This document shows positions 6,300 to 14,269 of a DNA stretch of 14,743 bases, piece by piece. The DNA is taken from NCBI GenBank assembly GCA_002389265.1, contig DGOD01000160.1, forward strand, positions 1 to 14,743, written 5' to 3'. The notes below the pieces were generated by a model. It did no database searches. It saw only the letters and a list, made by a program, of their open reading frames with translations, and was not told the origin of the DNA. The stretch is from Gammaproteobacteria bacterium UBA4475 (GTDB lineage: Bacteria; Pseudomonadota; Gammaproteobacteria; Pseudomonadales; Azotimanducaceae). Made by a program: the position numbers and the translations under genes. Position 1 is the first letter of the stretch. Each line of letters opens with the position of its first letter.

Positions 6300-8171
6300 A
6301 TGTCAGTTGTCGAGGAAGTGAGCGTAGCAGGAGCGCAAGCCAGAGTGTTGGAGGGCGTGGTAGTCCGTTTTGCCGGTGATTCTGGTGACGGCATGCAGTT
6401 AACCGGTAACAACTTTACCGAGGCAACTGCAATCTATGGTAACGACCTGGCGACTTTTCCAGACTTCCCCGCGGAAATACGTGCCCCTGCCGGGGCAACA
6501 TTCGGCGTTTCGGCTTTCCAGATCTATTTTGGTTCCGATGATGTGACCACCGCCGGTGATGCAGTGGATGTGCTGGTGGCGATGAATCCCGCAGCGCTGA
6601 TTACCAATTTGAAGGATCTGGTGGAAGGTGGGCTCATTGTGGTTGATGCTGACGCCTTCACCGATAAGAACATGCAACGCGCCGGCTACAAGGCCAACCC
6701 ACTTGAGGACGGCTCGCTGGATGCCTATCGTCTACTCTCGATTGATATCAGCAAGCGCGTACTGGACACCGTCAAACCCTTTGGCCTAAGCCACAAGTTT
6801 GGTTTGCGCTGCAAGAATATGTGGACGCTGGGTTTAACTATGTGGCTGTTTGATCGTAGTCGCGACGCAGCCATCGCTGGCTTGCGTAAGAAGTTCGCGA
6901 AAATGCCTGATATTGCTGAAGCGAACGTAGCCGCGATCAATGCCGGTCATGCCTTTGGTGAGACCACGGAACTGCACGCCGGGATCGAGATGTATAAGGT
7001 GCCGCGAGCACAAGTTTCACCGGGTTTATACCGTAACATCACTGGCTCAGAGGCGCTGGCCTATGGCTTGCTGGCCGGCGGCCAATTGGCTGAACTGCCG
7101 ATTGTGTTTGCCTCTTACCCCATCACGCCGGCTTCAAGCTTGTTGCATACCCTTTCCGGCCAGAAACACTTTGAGGTGGTCACTTTTCAAGCGGAAGATG
7201 AAATCGCGGCAGTCTGCGCCGCCATCGGCGCGTCTTTTGCCGGTTCACTGGGTATCACCTCAAGTTCGGGACCGGGGATCTCTCTGAAGGCCGAAGCTAT
7301 TTCCCTGGCCTGTGCCGTGGAATTACCTCTGGTGATCGTGAATACCCAGCGTGGCGGACCCTCGACTGGCCTGCCGACTAAAACTGAGCAGTCAGATTTA
7401 TTTCAGGCTATTTATGGTCGCCATGCGGACACGCCCCTGCCGGTCATCGCCTCTTCCACCTGCTCAGATTGTTTTGAAGTCGCCATTGAAGCCGTCAGGT
7501 TGGCGACGAAATATCGAACACCGGTGATTGTTCTCAGCGATGGCTACTTAGCGAATGCCTCTGAGCCCTGGCAACTGCCTGACTTCAATGACTACGAGGG
7601 TTTTCCCGTGGTGCATGCCACCGAGGTCGAAGGTTTTTCTCCAGCCAACCGCGATCCGGATACCTTGGCCCGTGTTTGGGCCAAGCCGGGAACGCCAGGG
7701 TTGGAACATCGGATTGGGGGTATTGAGCGCGATGCGGTGACCGGTGATATCTCCTACGACGCTGAAAATCATCAGAAGATGACCTTGATGCGGCAAGCAA
7801 AAATAGATGGGATCGCTCGGGACATTCCCCTGCAGAGCGTCGATCAAGGTAATACAACGGGCAAGCTGGCGGTGGTTGGCTGGGGTTCGACTTACGGTGT
7901 CATTCATCAGGCGGTAAAGCGTGCCCGCCAGTCGAACATGGATGTGTCCCACGTCCATATTCGTTATATGTGGCCCATGCCCGCCAATCTGGGTGAGTTG
8001 CTCAAGGGTTTTGATCAAGTGTTGATTCCAGAAATGAATACGGGACAGTTGATCGATATCCTTCGTGCTGAGTATGCGATTGATGCCAAAGGCGTAAGCA
8101 AGGTTTCTGGTCAGCCCTTTAAAATTCGAGAAATTGAAGCCGCGATAAAATCCCAGATGGAGAGCAAATAA
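6300..8171 (+). CDS. korA: 2-oxoacid:ferredoxin oxidoreductase, fused gamma-alpha subunit (probable 2-oxoglutarate, KorA)
   Basis: A 623-residue subunit of a 2-oxoacid:acceptor oxidoreductase, which with KorB converts a 2-oxoacid (probably 2-oxoglutarate) plus CoA to acyl-CoA and CO2 while reducing ferredoxin. The N-terminal part (about 18-200) is the fused gamma domain, with VRFAGDSGDGMQLTG at 22-36 and FPAEIRAPAG at 56-65. The alpha part starts near residue 245 with the pyrimidine-domain signature SYPITPASSLLHTL (about 268-281), followed by FQAEDEIAAV, the TSSSGPG turn and NTQRGGPSTGLPT. The C-terminal part (VVGWGSTYGV, then MWPMP) is the transketolase-C-like domain. Length and gamma-alpha fusion match KorA of the two-subunit type. 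AGGA lies 9 nt before the ATG. Its stop overlaps the korB ATG by one base (TAATG), so the two are co-translated. Substrate choice (2-oxoglutarate over pyruvate) is inferred from subunit architecture. Confidence 0.93.
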   Translation: MSVVEEVSVAGAQARVLEGVVVRFAGDSGDGMQLTGNNFTEATAIYGNDLATFPDFPAEIRAPAGATFGVSAFQIYFGSDDVTTAGDAVDVLVAMNPAALITNLKDLVEGGLIVVDADAFTDKNMQRAGYKANPLEDGSLDAYRLLSIDISKRVLDTVKPFGLSHKFGLRCKNMWTLGLTMWLFDRSRDAAIAGLRKKFAKMPDIAEANVAAINAGHAFGETTELHAGIEMYKVPRAQVSPGLYRNITGSEALAYGLLAGGQLAELPIVFASYPITPASSLLHTLSGQKHFEVVTFQAEDEIAAVCAAIGASFAGSLGITSSSGPGISLKAEAISLACAVELPLVIVNTQRGGPSTGLPTKTEQSDLFQAIYGRHADTPLPVIASSTCSDCFEVAIEAVRLATKYRTPVIVLSDGYLANASEPWQLPDFNDYEGFPVVHATEVEGFSPANRDPDTLARVWAKPGTPGLEHRIGGIERDAVTGDISYDAENHQKMTLMRQAKIDGIARDIPLQSVDQGNTTGKLAVVGWGSTYGVIHQAVKRARQSNMDVSHVHIRYMWPMPANLGELLKGFDQVLIPEMNTGQLIDILRAEYAIDAKGVSKVSGQPFKIREIEAAIKSQMESK

Positions 8172-9181
8172 TGAATGCCCCCCTTACGATGAAAGATTAC
8201 GAAACAGATCAGGAAGTGCGTTGGTGTCCAGGCTGTGGTGATTACGCCATTTTGAAAACCCTGCATAAGTTTATGCCGACCCTAGGCCTGCCCAGAGAAA
8301 ACAGTGTTTTTATCTCGGGTATTGGTTGCTCTTCGCGTTTTCCCTATTACATGAATACCTATGGTTTCCATACGATTCATGGTCGCGCACCGTCGCTGGC
8401 CACGGGCGTCAAGCTCGCCAATCCAGAGTTGGATGTGTGGGTCGTCACCGGTGATGGTGATGGGCTGAGCATCGGCGGTAACCATATGTTACATGTGTTG
8501 CGTCGCAACGTAGATCTACAAATTTTATTGTTTAATAACGAAATTTATGGCCTGACCAAGGGCCAGTACTCGCCGACCTCGAAGGTGGGTACCCGTTCAC
8601 CGTCGACCCCCGATGGCTCAGTGGATCGGCCGTTAGACCCTTGCAGTTTTGCACTGGGCGCTGGTGCGCAATTTGTTGCTCGCTCAATTGATACGGAAAT
8701 GAAGCACCTGACAGAAATGCTGGGTCGCTCCCACAGTCATAAAGGCGCGTCATTTCTCGAAATTCTGCAGAATTGCCCGGTTTATAACGATGGTATCTTT
8801 GAGCAAGTCAAAAACAAGAAAACGGCCGCTGACAGCCGCTTAGTGCTGCAACATGGTGAGCCCATGTTGTTCGGTAAAGAGCTCGATAAGGGTATTCGGC
8901 TGAACACCAGTTTACTGCAGCTCGAAGTTGTGACGCTGGGTGAAGACGGCATAACGCTAGCTGATATTCTGGTTCATAATGAGTCCAATAAGGTGCTGGC
9001 ACAGATGCTTGCCGGTATGCATGGGCCGGATTTCCCAGAGCCAGTGGGTGTGATCTTCTGTGCCGACGTGAGCGGCTATATTGAAGATGTCTATGCTCAG
9101 CGTATTAAGGTGCGCGAAGCTAGACCGCCAGCAGATATGAATGCCTTGCTGCGTAGTGGTCACACCTGGCAGGTTGATTAA
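8171..9181 (+). CDS. korB: 2-oxoacid:ferredoxin oxidoreductase beta subunit (probable 2-oxoglutarate, KorB)
   Basis: A 336-residue thiamine diphosphate- and iron-sulfur-binding subunit that pairs with KorA. WCPGCGDYAIL gives C19 and C22, SGIGCSSRF gives C53, and ILQNCPVYND gives C202; these are the four cysteines expected to hold the single [4Fe-4S] cluster. The ThDP/Mg2+ motif is VVTGDGDGLSIGGNH (G94-D95-G96, N104). FNNEIYGLTKGQYSPTS (121-137) is the usual active-site loop. All cofactor residues are present. No ferredoxin or delta subunit gene follows, so electrons must go to a ferredoxin encoded elsewhere. In aerobic bacteria this enzyme can replace or supplement 2-oxoglutarate dehydrogenase in the TCA cycle (family knowledge). 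A weak hairpin follows the stop. Confidence 0.94.
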   Translation: MNAPLTMKDYETDQEVRWCPGCGDYAILKTLHKFMPTLGLPRENSVFISGIGCSSRFPYYMNTYGFHTIHGRAPSLATGVKLANPELDVWVVTGDGDGLSIGGNHMLHVLRRNVDLQILLFNNEIYGLTKGQYSPTSKVGTRSPSTPDGSVDRPLDPCSFALGAGAQFVARSIDTEMKHLTEMLGRSHSHKGASFLEILQNCPVYNDGIFEQVKNKKTAADSRLVLQHGEPMLFGKELDKGIRLNTSLLQLEVVTLGEDGITLADILVHNESNKVLAQMLAGMHGPDFPEPVGVIFCADVSGYIEDVYAQRIKVREARPPADMNALLRSGHTWQVD

Positions 9182-9190
9182 TTCGCGAAC

Positions 9191-9218
9191 GGGTGTAGCT
9201 GGACTGCACCCATTCCTT
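9191..9218 (+). terminator. Weak terminator-like hairpin after korB
   Basis: GGGTGTAG (9191-9198) pairs with CTGCACCC (9204-9211) through one T-G wobble, with a 5-nt loop. It is followed by ATTCCTT, a poor T-tract. It begins 9 nt after the korB stop, so it may be the end of the korAB transcript, possibly through 3'-end processing or inefficient termination. Confidence 0.4.
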
Positions 9219-9297
9219 ACTTAAGGCGTGACAGCTTCAGCGTGGCAATCTGTTGTCGCGTAGATTAAGCCAGGGCCAGCAAGACGCATGTTTTCAG

Positions 9298-9316
9298 GGG
9301 CCCCCGTCAGGGGCCC
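9298..9316. other. Strong GC hairpin in intergenic DNA
   Basis: GGGCCCC (9298-9304) and GGGGCCC (9310-9316) form a perfect 7-bp all-GC stem around CGTCA. There is no T-tract on the plus strand within 10 nt downstream. Read on the minus strand it is followed by TGAAAAC rather than T residues. It is therefore not a standard terminator in either direction. It may be part of a structured RNA or a processed 3' end; function unknown. Confidence 0.4.
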
Positions 9317-9478
9317 AGCGTCAGCTAGAAAAATTTCGATGGTCAACACCGGTTAATACAGGGCTAGTCCAAGGCGATGACGGTGGGCTACAAGCTCCGG
9401 TTAGCGGCGGTAGAAACTCGTTAATTCAACTGAACGCGCTGCCTGTGGTGGTGCTCGGCATCAGGCCAATCGAGGTAG

Positions 9479-9506
9479 TTGACGTCAATGACCAAAAACG
9501 TAATAA
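9479..9506 (+). promoter_or_regulatory. Candidate sigma70 promoter for the phosphotransferase-GST pair
   Basis: TTGACG (9479-9484, 5/6) and TAATAA (9501-9506, 4/6) are separated by 16 nt. The -35 box overlaps a perfect 8-bp palindrome, TGACGTCA. Transcription would begin near 9513, leaving a leader of only about 15 nt, just enough for the AGGTAG ribosome-binding region before the ATG at 9528. Confidence 0.5.
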
Positions 9507-9527
9507 AAAAATACAAAGGTAGTACTC

Positions 9528-10583
9528 ATGACGGACTTTAGCGCCGAAGAAAATACTGGAACGATTCCGGTGCAGGAGAAGCATCAATTTGACGTGGCTG
9601 CACTGCAAAAATTCATGGAGCAACAGGTGGAAGGCTATCAAGGTAGCTTGACCGTTGAAGAATTTGCCGGCGGTCAATCGAACCCAACGTACTTGCTTCA
9701 TGGGGGTGGCACACAATATGTGCTGCGCAAAAAACCTGGCGGTGAATTGCTGAAATCAGCGCATGCCGTAGATCGAGAGTATCGCGTGTTGACCGCCCTT
9801 CAGGGGGCTGATGTGCCGACTGCGAAAACCTATGCATTTTGTGAGGACGAATCTATTCTGGGCACCATGTTTTATGTCATGGAATACCTTGATGGTCGGG
9901 TCATCTGGGATAGTACAGCGGGTCCCTACAGCCCCGCTGAGCGAGGTGAAATTTGGGATGCGGCCAATGCTGCTGTAGCAAAGCTACATAGTGTGGATTT
10001 TAATGCAGTTGGCTTGTCAGACTACGGCAAACACACAGACTATATTGCGCGTCAGATCAATCGCTGGTCTAGCCAATATGAGTACACCAAGACGATTGAA
10101 AACCCTTACATGGACGAACTGATCGCCTACTTGCCGGGCAATATACCGCTGGATACGTCGTGCACCATTGTTCACGGGGATTTGCAGATCGCTAATATGA
10201 TGATGCACAAGGATAAGAATGAGGTTATCGGTATTCTTGACTGGGAGCTGAGTACCCTGGGCAGCCCCTTGTCTGATTTCGCCTATATGTGTCGCCCCTA
10301 TCGGGATGTCCTGCGTGGCGCTGATCTGAAATCTTTGGGGATCCCCAGCGAGGAGGCCTTTGTTGAGGCCTATTGCCGACGTACGGGACGTGATGGCATT
10401 GATCATTGGGATTATTATCTGGCGTTTAACATGTTTCGTCTGGCTGGCATCCTGCAAGGTATTGCCAAGCGAGTACTGGACGGCACAGCGGCCAGCAAGC
10501 AAGCAGAGGCCGCCGGTGCCGGAGCCTATGACATGGCGAAGTTGGCCTGGGCTCAAATTGATAAGAGCGTCAAGCTGGATTGA
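9528..10583 (+). CDS. Phosphotransferase family protein (ACAD10/11-type APH fold kinase)
   Basis: A 351-residue kinase-like protein of the aminoglycoside phosphotransferase (APH) superfamily, in the branch related to the kinase domain of ACAD10/ACAD11 rather than to antibiotic resistance. The N-lobe has the glycine-rich FAGGQSNPTY (46-55) and the ATP-lysine segment YVLRKKP (64-70). The catalytic loop is IVHGDLQIANMM (H216-G217-D218, N223) and the metal-binding Asp is in ILDWELSTLG (D238). All catalytic residues are present. Relatives phosphorylate hydroxyacyl-CoA compounds in fatty-acid breakdown (for example LvaA acting on 4-hydroxyvaleryl-CoA), so a role in hydroxy-acid catabolism is a reasonable inference. 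The ATG at 9528 has AGGTAG upstream and a promoter just before it. The GST gene follows after 49 bp with no terminator, so they are probably one operon. Confidence 0.9.
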   Translation: MTDFSAEENTGTIPVQEKHQFDVAALQKFMEQQVEGYQGSLTVEEFAGGQSNPTYLLHGGGTQYVLRKKPGGELLKSAHAVDREYRVLTALQGADVPTAKTYAFCEDESILGTMFYVMEYLDGRVIWDSTAGPYSPAERGEIWDAANAAVAKLHSVDFNAVGLSDYGKHTDYIARQINRWSSQYEYTKTIENPYMDELIAYLPGNIPLDTSCTIVHGDLQIANMMMHKDKNEVIGILDWELSTLGSPLSDFAYMCRPYRDVLRGADLKSLGIPSEEAFVEAYCRRTGRDGIDHWDYYLAFNMFRLAGILQGIAKRVLDGTAASKQAEAAGAGAYDMAKLAWAQIDKSVKLD

Positions 10584-10632
10584 ACGAGGCGTTCCCAACT
10601 AGTTTCCTAGCGCTGCAATTGAGAGACTCAAT

Positions 10633-11301
10633 ATGTTGATATTGGCCACCACTGAAAGAGAATACCCTTGGGGTACTTTACGGTCGACTCATGCCAGTAA
10701 GGTGAAAGTGATTCTCGAAGAGAAGGAGCTCGCCTATCGCGTGGAGCGGCTTCACCCGGGTGACCTATGGAAGAAGCCGGCAGAGTTGCTGGCCAAGCAT
10801 CCGTTGGGGAAGGTGCCCTATCTGCAGTTGGCGGATGGCGCCTGCATATTTGACTCCACTGTGATTAATGAGTATCTGGAGGATCGGTACCCACACAATG
10901 CATTGAAACCCAACCGTGACTGGGAGTTGGCGCAGATGCGGATGCAGGAAACCTTTGCGGATGAGGCTTTTTTGGTGGGTGATCTACCGAAGATCTGGAT
11001 GCCCTATTGGGTCAAGCCAGAGTCTCGTGACGAGGCCTTGATGGAGGCCGGCAGGGCGGGGTTGCGTGCTCGTGGCTTGCCCTACCTTGAGTCGATGATA
11101 GCGGGCCGTGAATACCTTTGTGAGGATTTTTCTCTGGCGGATGCGCCGTATATGGCGGTTGCTATGGTGCTGGAGGTCGATGGTATGGTGCTCGCTGAGT
11201 TCCCCGCCTGCGCCGCTTATTTTGAGCGCTTACGGGCACGACCCAGTTACCGCGCCATCAGCCCCAAGACCTCATTAGAGGATTCTACCGGACGCGGTTA
11301 G
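10633..11301 (+). CDS. Glutathione S-transferase family protein
   Basis: A 222-residue soluble protein with the GST fold. The thioredoxin-like N-domain (about 1-85) has the active-site region GTLRSTHASKVKVILEEK, the cis-proline in GKVPYLQL (P62), and the glutathione-binding acidic-Ser pair in IFDSTVINEYLEDRYP (D74-S75). The all-helical C-domain (about 95-215) includes EYLCEDFSLADAPYMA, whose S-x-A-D motif is the conserved N-capping box. It likely conjugates or isomerises an electrophile with glutathione, but the substrate is not readable. The ATG at 10633 is preceded by GAGAG (10620-10624). It follows the phosphotransferase by 49 bp in the same direction. Confidence 0.9.
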   Translation: MLILATTEREYPWGTLRSTHASKVKVILEEKELAYRVERLHPGDLWKKPAELLAKHPLGKVPYLQLADGACIFDSTVINEYLEDRYPHNALKPNRDWELAQMRMQETFADEAFLVGDLPKIWMPYWVKPESRDEALMEAGRAGLRARGLPYLESMIAGREYLCEDFSLADAPYMAVAMVLEVDGMVLAEFPACAAYFERLRARPSYRAISPKTSLEDSTGRG

Positions 11302-11359
11302 GCTGAAAAAGACAGCGGATACAAAGGCGCCATCTATTCCGGTGGTGTCATTCTGATGC

Positions 11360-11905
11360 TTAAAACCCCTTGATATCTGGATCCAGCTGGACGCCGAATG
11401 AGTTCAGCGCCATGGATACCATGGTGTACTGACCGCAGGTAAATACCAGATCCATCATTTGCTGATCCGTGAAGTCGGCCTTAAGGCCTTGCCAAGTTTC
11501 GTCAGAGATGAAGGCGTCATTGTGTAATTCGTCCGCGGCACGAATCAGCAAGGCATCGTGGGTTGACCAACCCGCATTGGCGCCGGCTTTGATCATCTCG
11601 ATCTCGTTCTCGGCAATGCCTGCGCGCTTGCCAATCACCACGTGCTGTCCCCATTCGTAGCCCGCCTGGCACAGCCAGCCGATGCGCAGAATCAAAATCT
11701 CTCGATCGCGCGGTGGCAGAGTAGATTTAGACAGAATGTGGTTGCCGAAGACCAACCAGCGCTTGGCTAATTTGGCATGATTGGCCATGGTTCGGAAAAT
11801 ATTCTGCACTGAACCGCGCATCTTCTGACCGTTGAGTATTTCGGCCTGCTCTGCGGTCCATTGGTCCTCATGCAAGGCGGGAATTCTAGGCTTGGTGAGT
11901 CTCAT
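11360..11905 (-). CDS. Carboxymuconolactone decarboxylase (CMD/AhpD-like) family protein
   Basis: A 181-residue all-helical protein of the CMD/AhpD superfamily. The core motif is EILILRIGWLCQAGYEWGQH (69-88), followed by KRAGIAENEIEMI (93-105). It has C79 and the E84-W85-x-x-H88 signature but not the C-x-x-C pair of true AhpD, so it should not be called an alkylhydroperoxidase reductase. Many such proteins are small decarboxylases or of unknown role. The start at 11905 has GGAG 6 nt upstream. It is divergent from the second GST-like gene and convergent with the first GST (58 bp between ends). Confidence 0.88.
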   Translation of the reverse strand: MRLTKPRIPALHEDQWTAEQAEILNGQKMRGSVQNIFRTMANHAKLAKRWLVFGNHILSKSTLPPRDREILILRIGWLCQAGYEWGQHVVIGKRAGIAENEIEMIKAGANAGWSTHDALLIRAADELHNDAFISDETWQGLKADFTDQQMMDLVFTCGQYTMVSMALNSFGVQLDPDIKGF

Positions 11906-11998
11906 GCTGTGCTCCGTAGTAACGTGTCGTCCACTATAAGAAAATTCGCCCCGCAGTGCTATGATCTGATCATTCTAATTATCTGAGTCGTGAGTCCT

Positions 11999-12931
11999 AT
12001 GTCTGATCTCATTCTGCATCACTATCCTGAGTCGCCGTTCTCAGAGAAAATCCGTTTGCTGCTGGGTTATAAGCAGGCTAGTTATCAGGCTGTTGCCATT
12101 CCGGTGATTCAGCCTAAGCCAGACTTGATGGCGCTGACGGGCGGCTATCGGAAAACACCCGTGCTGCAGATTGGCGCTGATATCTATTGCGATTCCGCCT
12201 TGATGGCCCGTGTGATCGACCGGCTTTACCCGGATAACACGGTATTCCCCGCTGCTTATGAAGCGGTGGCGGGTGGCCTGGCGCATTGGACGGATACGTT
12301 GTTATTTAAATGTGCGGTAGCGATGGCTTTTCAACCTCGGGCGTTGGCTTCCCACGCGCTATTTTCTGACCCCGATGCCGCTGCCGCGTTTATGGCTGAC
12401 CGTGCCGAATTTACTCGTGGTTCGACGGAGCTGAGTATGGATTTTTCCATAGCCCAGCCTTATTTTTTGATGCATTTAAAACGTCTAGATCTGCAGTTGG
12501 CGAGTCAACCCTTTCTGCTCGGCGAAGCTCCCTCGATAGTGGACTTTTCGACTTATCACTGTTGTTGGTTTGTCCATAACAACGAAGCGATTCGAGACAC
12601 CTTCGCGCCATTTCCCGAAGTCCTGGCTTGGATGGGGCGGATGCGGGCATTTGGCCAGGGTGAGTTAACGCCAATATCTGGTGCGGCGGCACTCGCTGTC
12701 GCTGCAGCTGCAACACCAGCCACAGAGCCGGTGGTCAAAGCGATGCAGGTTGATGGTTTGGTGGCTGGTGACAAAGTCAATATCACACCGATAGACTACG
12801 GTTTGTTCCCTGTGGAGGGCAGATTGTTAGTCGCCTCCTTAGAAGAGTTGGCCGTGGTGCGGGATGACCCGCAGCTCGGTCAGGTCGTCGTGCACTTCCC
12901 CCGCCTAGGCTTCAAAGTCGAGAAGGTTTGA
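11999..12931 (+). CDS. Glutathione S-transferase-like protein with C-terminal extension
   Basis: 310 residues from the ATG at 11999; a GTG at 11990 would add three residues (MSP). The GST N-domain (1-80) reads LILHHYPESPFSEKIRLLLGY at residues 3-23, with a Pro-Phe-Ser active-site stretch, cis-proline in KTPVLQIG and the glutathione-site pair CDSALM. The helical C-domain (about 85-220) includes LLGEAPSIVDFSTYHCCWF, with the expected S-x-x-D box. After an Ala-rich linker (about 229-243) comes a further ~65-residue tail predicted by eye to be beta-rich (DGLVAGDKVNITPIDYGLF, then GRLLVASLEELAVVR and VVHFPRLGFKVEKV). Typical GSTs end near 200-230 residues, so the tail is an added module of unknown role. 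The gene is convergent with the M20 gene, 16 bp away. Confidence 0.85.
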   Translation: MSDLILHHYPESPFSEKIRLLLGYKQASYQAVAIPVIQPKPDLMALTGGYRKTPVLQIGADIYCDSALMARVIDRLYPDNTVFPAAYEAVAGGLAHWTDTLLFKCAVAMAFQPRALASHALFSDPDAAAAFMADRAEFTRGSTELSMDFSIAQPYFLMHLKRLDLQLASQPFLLGEAPSIVDFSTYHCCWFVHNNEAIRDTFAPFPEVLAWMGRMRAFGQGELTPISGAAALAVAAAATPATEPVVKAMQVDGLVAGDKVNITPIDYGLFPVEGRLLVASLEELAVVRDDPQLGQVVVHFPRLGFKVEKV

Positions 12932-12947
12932 TGTTTATGGTCGGTCA

Positions 12948-14120
12948 TCAGCCAATCTTGGGTAACAGCTGCTCCACCAGCTTAACCCAGTAACTGGCAC
13001 CGATAGGCAGGATCGCATCGTTAAAGTCGTAGCCAGGGTTATGCACCATGCACGAACCTTCGCCATCGCCATTGCCGATCCAGATATAGCTGCCTGGTTT
13101 CGCCTGTAACATATAGGCGAAATCCTCTGAACCCATGGCGGGCTTCGGATTAAGGTTGACCCGGTCTGCACCCACCACACTGGCGGCCGCTTGGGCAGCC
13201 ATATCCGTCTCGGCTTGGGCGTTAACCGTGGGTGGGTAACGTTTTTCATAGAAAAATTCAGCCTGGGCACCGAATGCCGCACAAATTTGCTCCGTCATGA
13301 CGCGCATTTTGTTTTCCATCATGGCTTGGACCTTAGGCGAGAAACATCGGGTGCAACCATGGATTTCGACAGATTCCGGGATGACATTATAGGCATCGCC
13401 GCCGTGGAACTGAGTCACGCTGATGACCGCCGCGTCTTGAGGATCAATTGAGCGGCTGACGATGGACTGGAAGGCCTCGATAATCTTGGCGCCAATCAGG
13501 ATAGGATCAACGCTGAACTGGGGCATGGCAGCATGACCGCCGCGCCCCGTGACCTTGAGTTTGAAGATATCGAATGCTGCCATCATGGGACCCGGTTTAA
13601 TGGCAAAGGTACCGACGGCCATGCCCGGTATATTGTGCATACCGAAGACCGACTCCACCGGATACTTATCGAACAAGCCGGCCTCGATCATCGCCCGACC
13701 GCCACCTTCATTTTCTTCTGCAGGTTGGAAAATAAAGTTAACCGTACCTTCGAAGTCGCCAGATTCGGCCAGGTATCGGGCGGCGCCCAGGAGCATGGTG
13801 GTGTGCCCGTCATGACCGCAAGCGTGCATTTTACCGGGGTGGGTCGAAACATGGTCAAAGGTGTTTTGCTCAACGATGGGTAATGCGTCCAGATCGGCCC
13901 GCAGGCCGATGGCACGGTTGCCGCGCCCGCGAGTCAAGGTGCCGACCACGCCAGTGCCCGCAATGCCAGTTTCTACCTCTAAGCCAAATTCACGTAATTT
14001 ATCGGCCACCAGTTGTGCGGTTCGATGTTCTTCAAAGGCAGTTTCAGGATGCGCATGGATATCCCGTCGCCAGGCCTGCATGTCGGGTTGGAACTGCTCA
14101 ATAGCTTTGATTGTTTGCAT
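12948..14120 (-). CDS. M20 family metallo-amidohydrolase (hippurate hydrolase / N-acyl amino acid hydrolase type)
   Basis: A 390-residue cytoplasmic zinc/metal-dependent hydrolase of the M20D type, which cleaves N-acyl amino acids or related amides. Signatures in order: HAHPETAFEEH (22-32), IGLRADLDALPI (71-82), MHACGHDGHTTMLLGAARYL (99-118), FIFQPAEENEGGGRAMIEAG (129-148), FGMHNIPG (159-166), TGRGGHAAMP (191-200), and the C-terminal MGSEDFAYML (329-338) with MVHNPGYDFND (358-368). Metal ligands are C101, H103, E136/E137, H162 and H360, all present. A dimerisation lid domain fills about 180-300. The ATG at 14120 has AGGT 8 nt upstream. Exact substrate (hippurate, N-acetyl amino acid, indole-acetyl amino acid) is not readable. 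It lies next to, and in the same direction as, the ChaC gene, 149 bp apart. Confidence 0.92.
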   Translation of the reverse strand: MQTIKAIEQFQPDMQAWRRDIHAHPETAFEEHRTAQLVADKLREFGLEVETGIAGTGVVGTLTRGRGNRAIGLRADLDALPIVEQNTFDHVSTHPGKMHACGHDGHTTMLLGAARYLAESGDFEGTVNFIFQPAEENEGGGRAMIEAGLFDKYPVESVFGMHNIPGMAVGTFAIKPGPMMAAFDIFKLKVTGRGGHAAMPQFSVDPILIGAKIIEAFQSIVSRSIDPQDAAVISVTQFHGGDAYNVIPESVEIHGCTRCFSPKVQAMMENKMRVMTEQICAAFGAQAEFFYEKRYPPTVNAQAETDMAAQAAASVVGADRVNLNPKPAMGSEDFAYMLQAKPGSYIWIGNGDGEGSCMVHNPGYDFNDAILPIGASYWVKLVEQLLPKIG

Positions 14121-14269
14121 GTCACGAGACCTTTATTGCTGAGTTCGGTTGCGTCAGTTGGATATCACGCCCAAGTCTGAGTCAATGAGCTATGGGGAGA
14201 TTCATGGAATGACTGTATGACGACAGTACGCTGAATGCAAATAGCCCGGGTACAGATAACCCTGATTAT

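Larger units (their letters stand above)
9219..9527. other. Intergenic region between korB and the phosphotransferase gene, no convincing gene
   Basis: This stretch holds a strong GC hairpin (9298-9316) and a good promoter near its end (9479-9506). A plus-strand frame opens from TTG at 9253 to 9522, but it lacks a Shine-Dalgarno site and its translation resembles no family I know. No RNA gene could be recognised. Confidence 0.5.

Noticed and set aside
7548..8018. 156-residue open frame on the minus strand
   Set aside because: Antisense within korA and without a family signature; a by-product of codon bias in the real gene.
9253..9522. 89-residue frame starting at TTG between korB and the phosphotransferase gene
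   Set aside because: No Shine-Dalgarno site, rare start codon, no family resemblance; its 3' end overlaps the likely promoter of the next gene.
9528..10583. Aminoglycoside resistance kinase
   Set aside because: Shares the APH fold, but the overall pattern (FAGGQSNPTY, ILDWELSTLG) fits the ACAD10/11-type family, not a resistance enzyme.
10017..10598. 193-residue open frame on the minus strand
   Set aside because: Lies antisense to the phosphotransferase gene, whose catalytic motifs prove the plus-strand frame. No recognisable domain.
11360..11905. Alkylhydroperoxidase AhpD linked to the peroxide-defence genes
   Set aside because: The C-x-x-C active site of AhpD is absent (only C79, followed by E-W-x-x-H), so an AhpD role is not supported.
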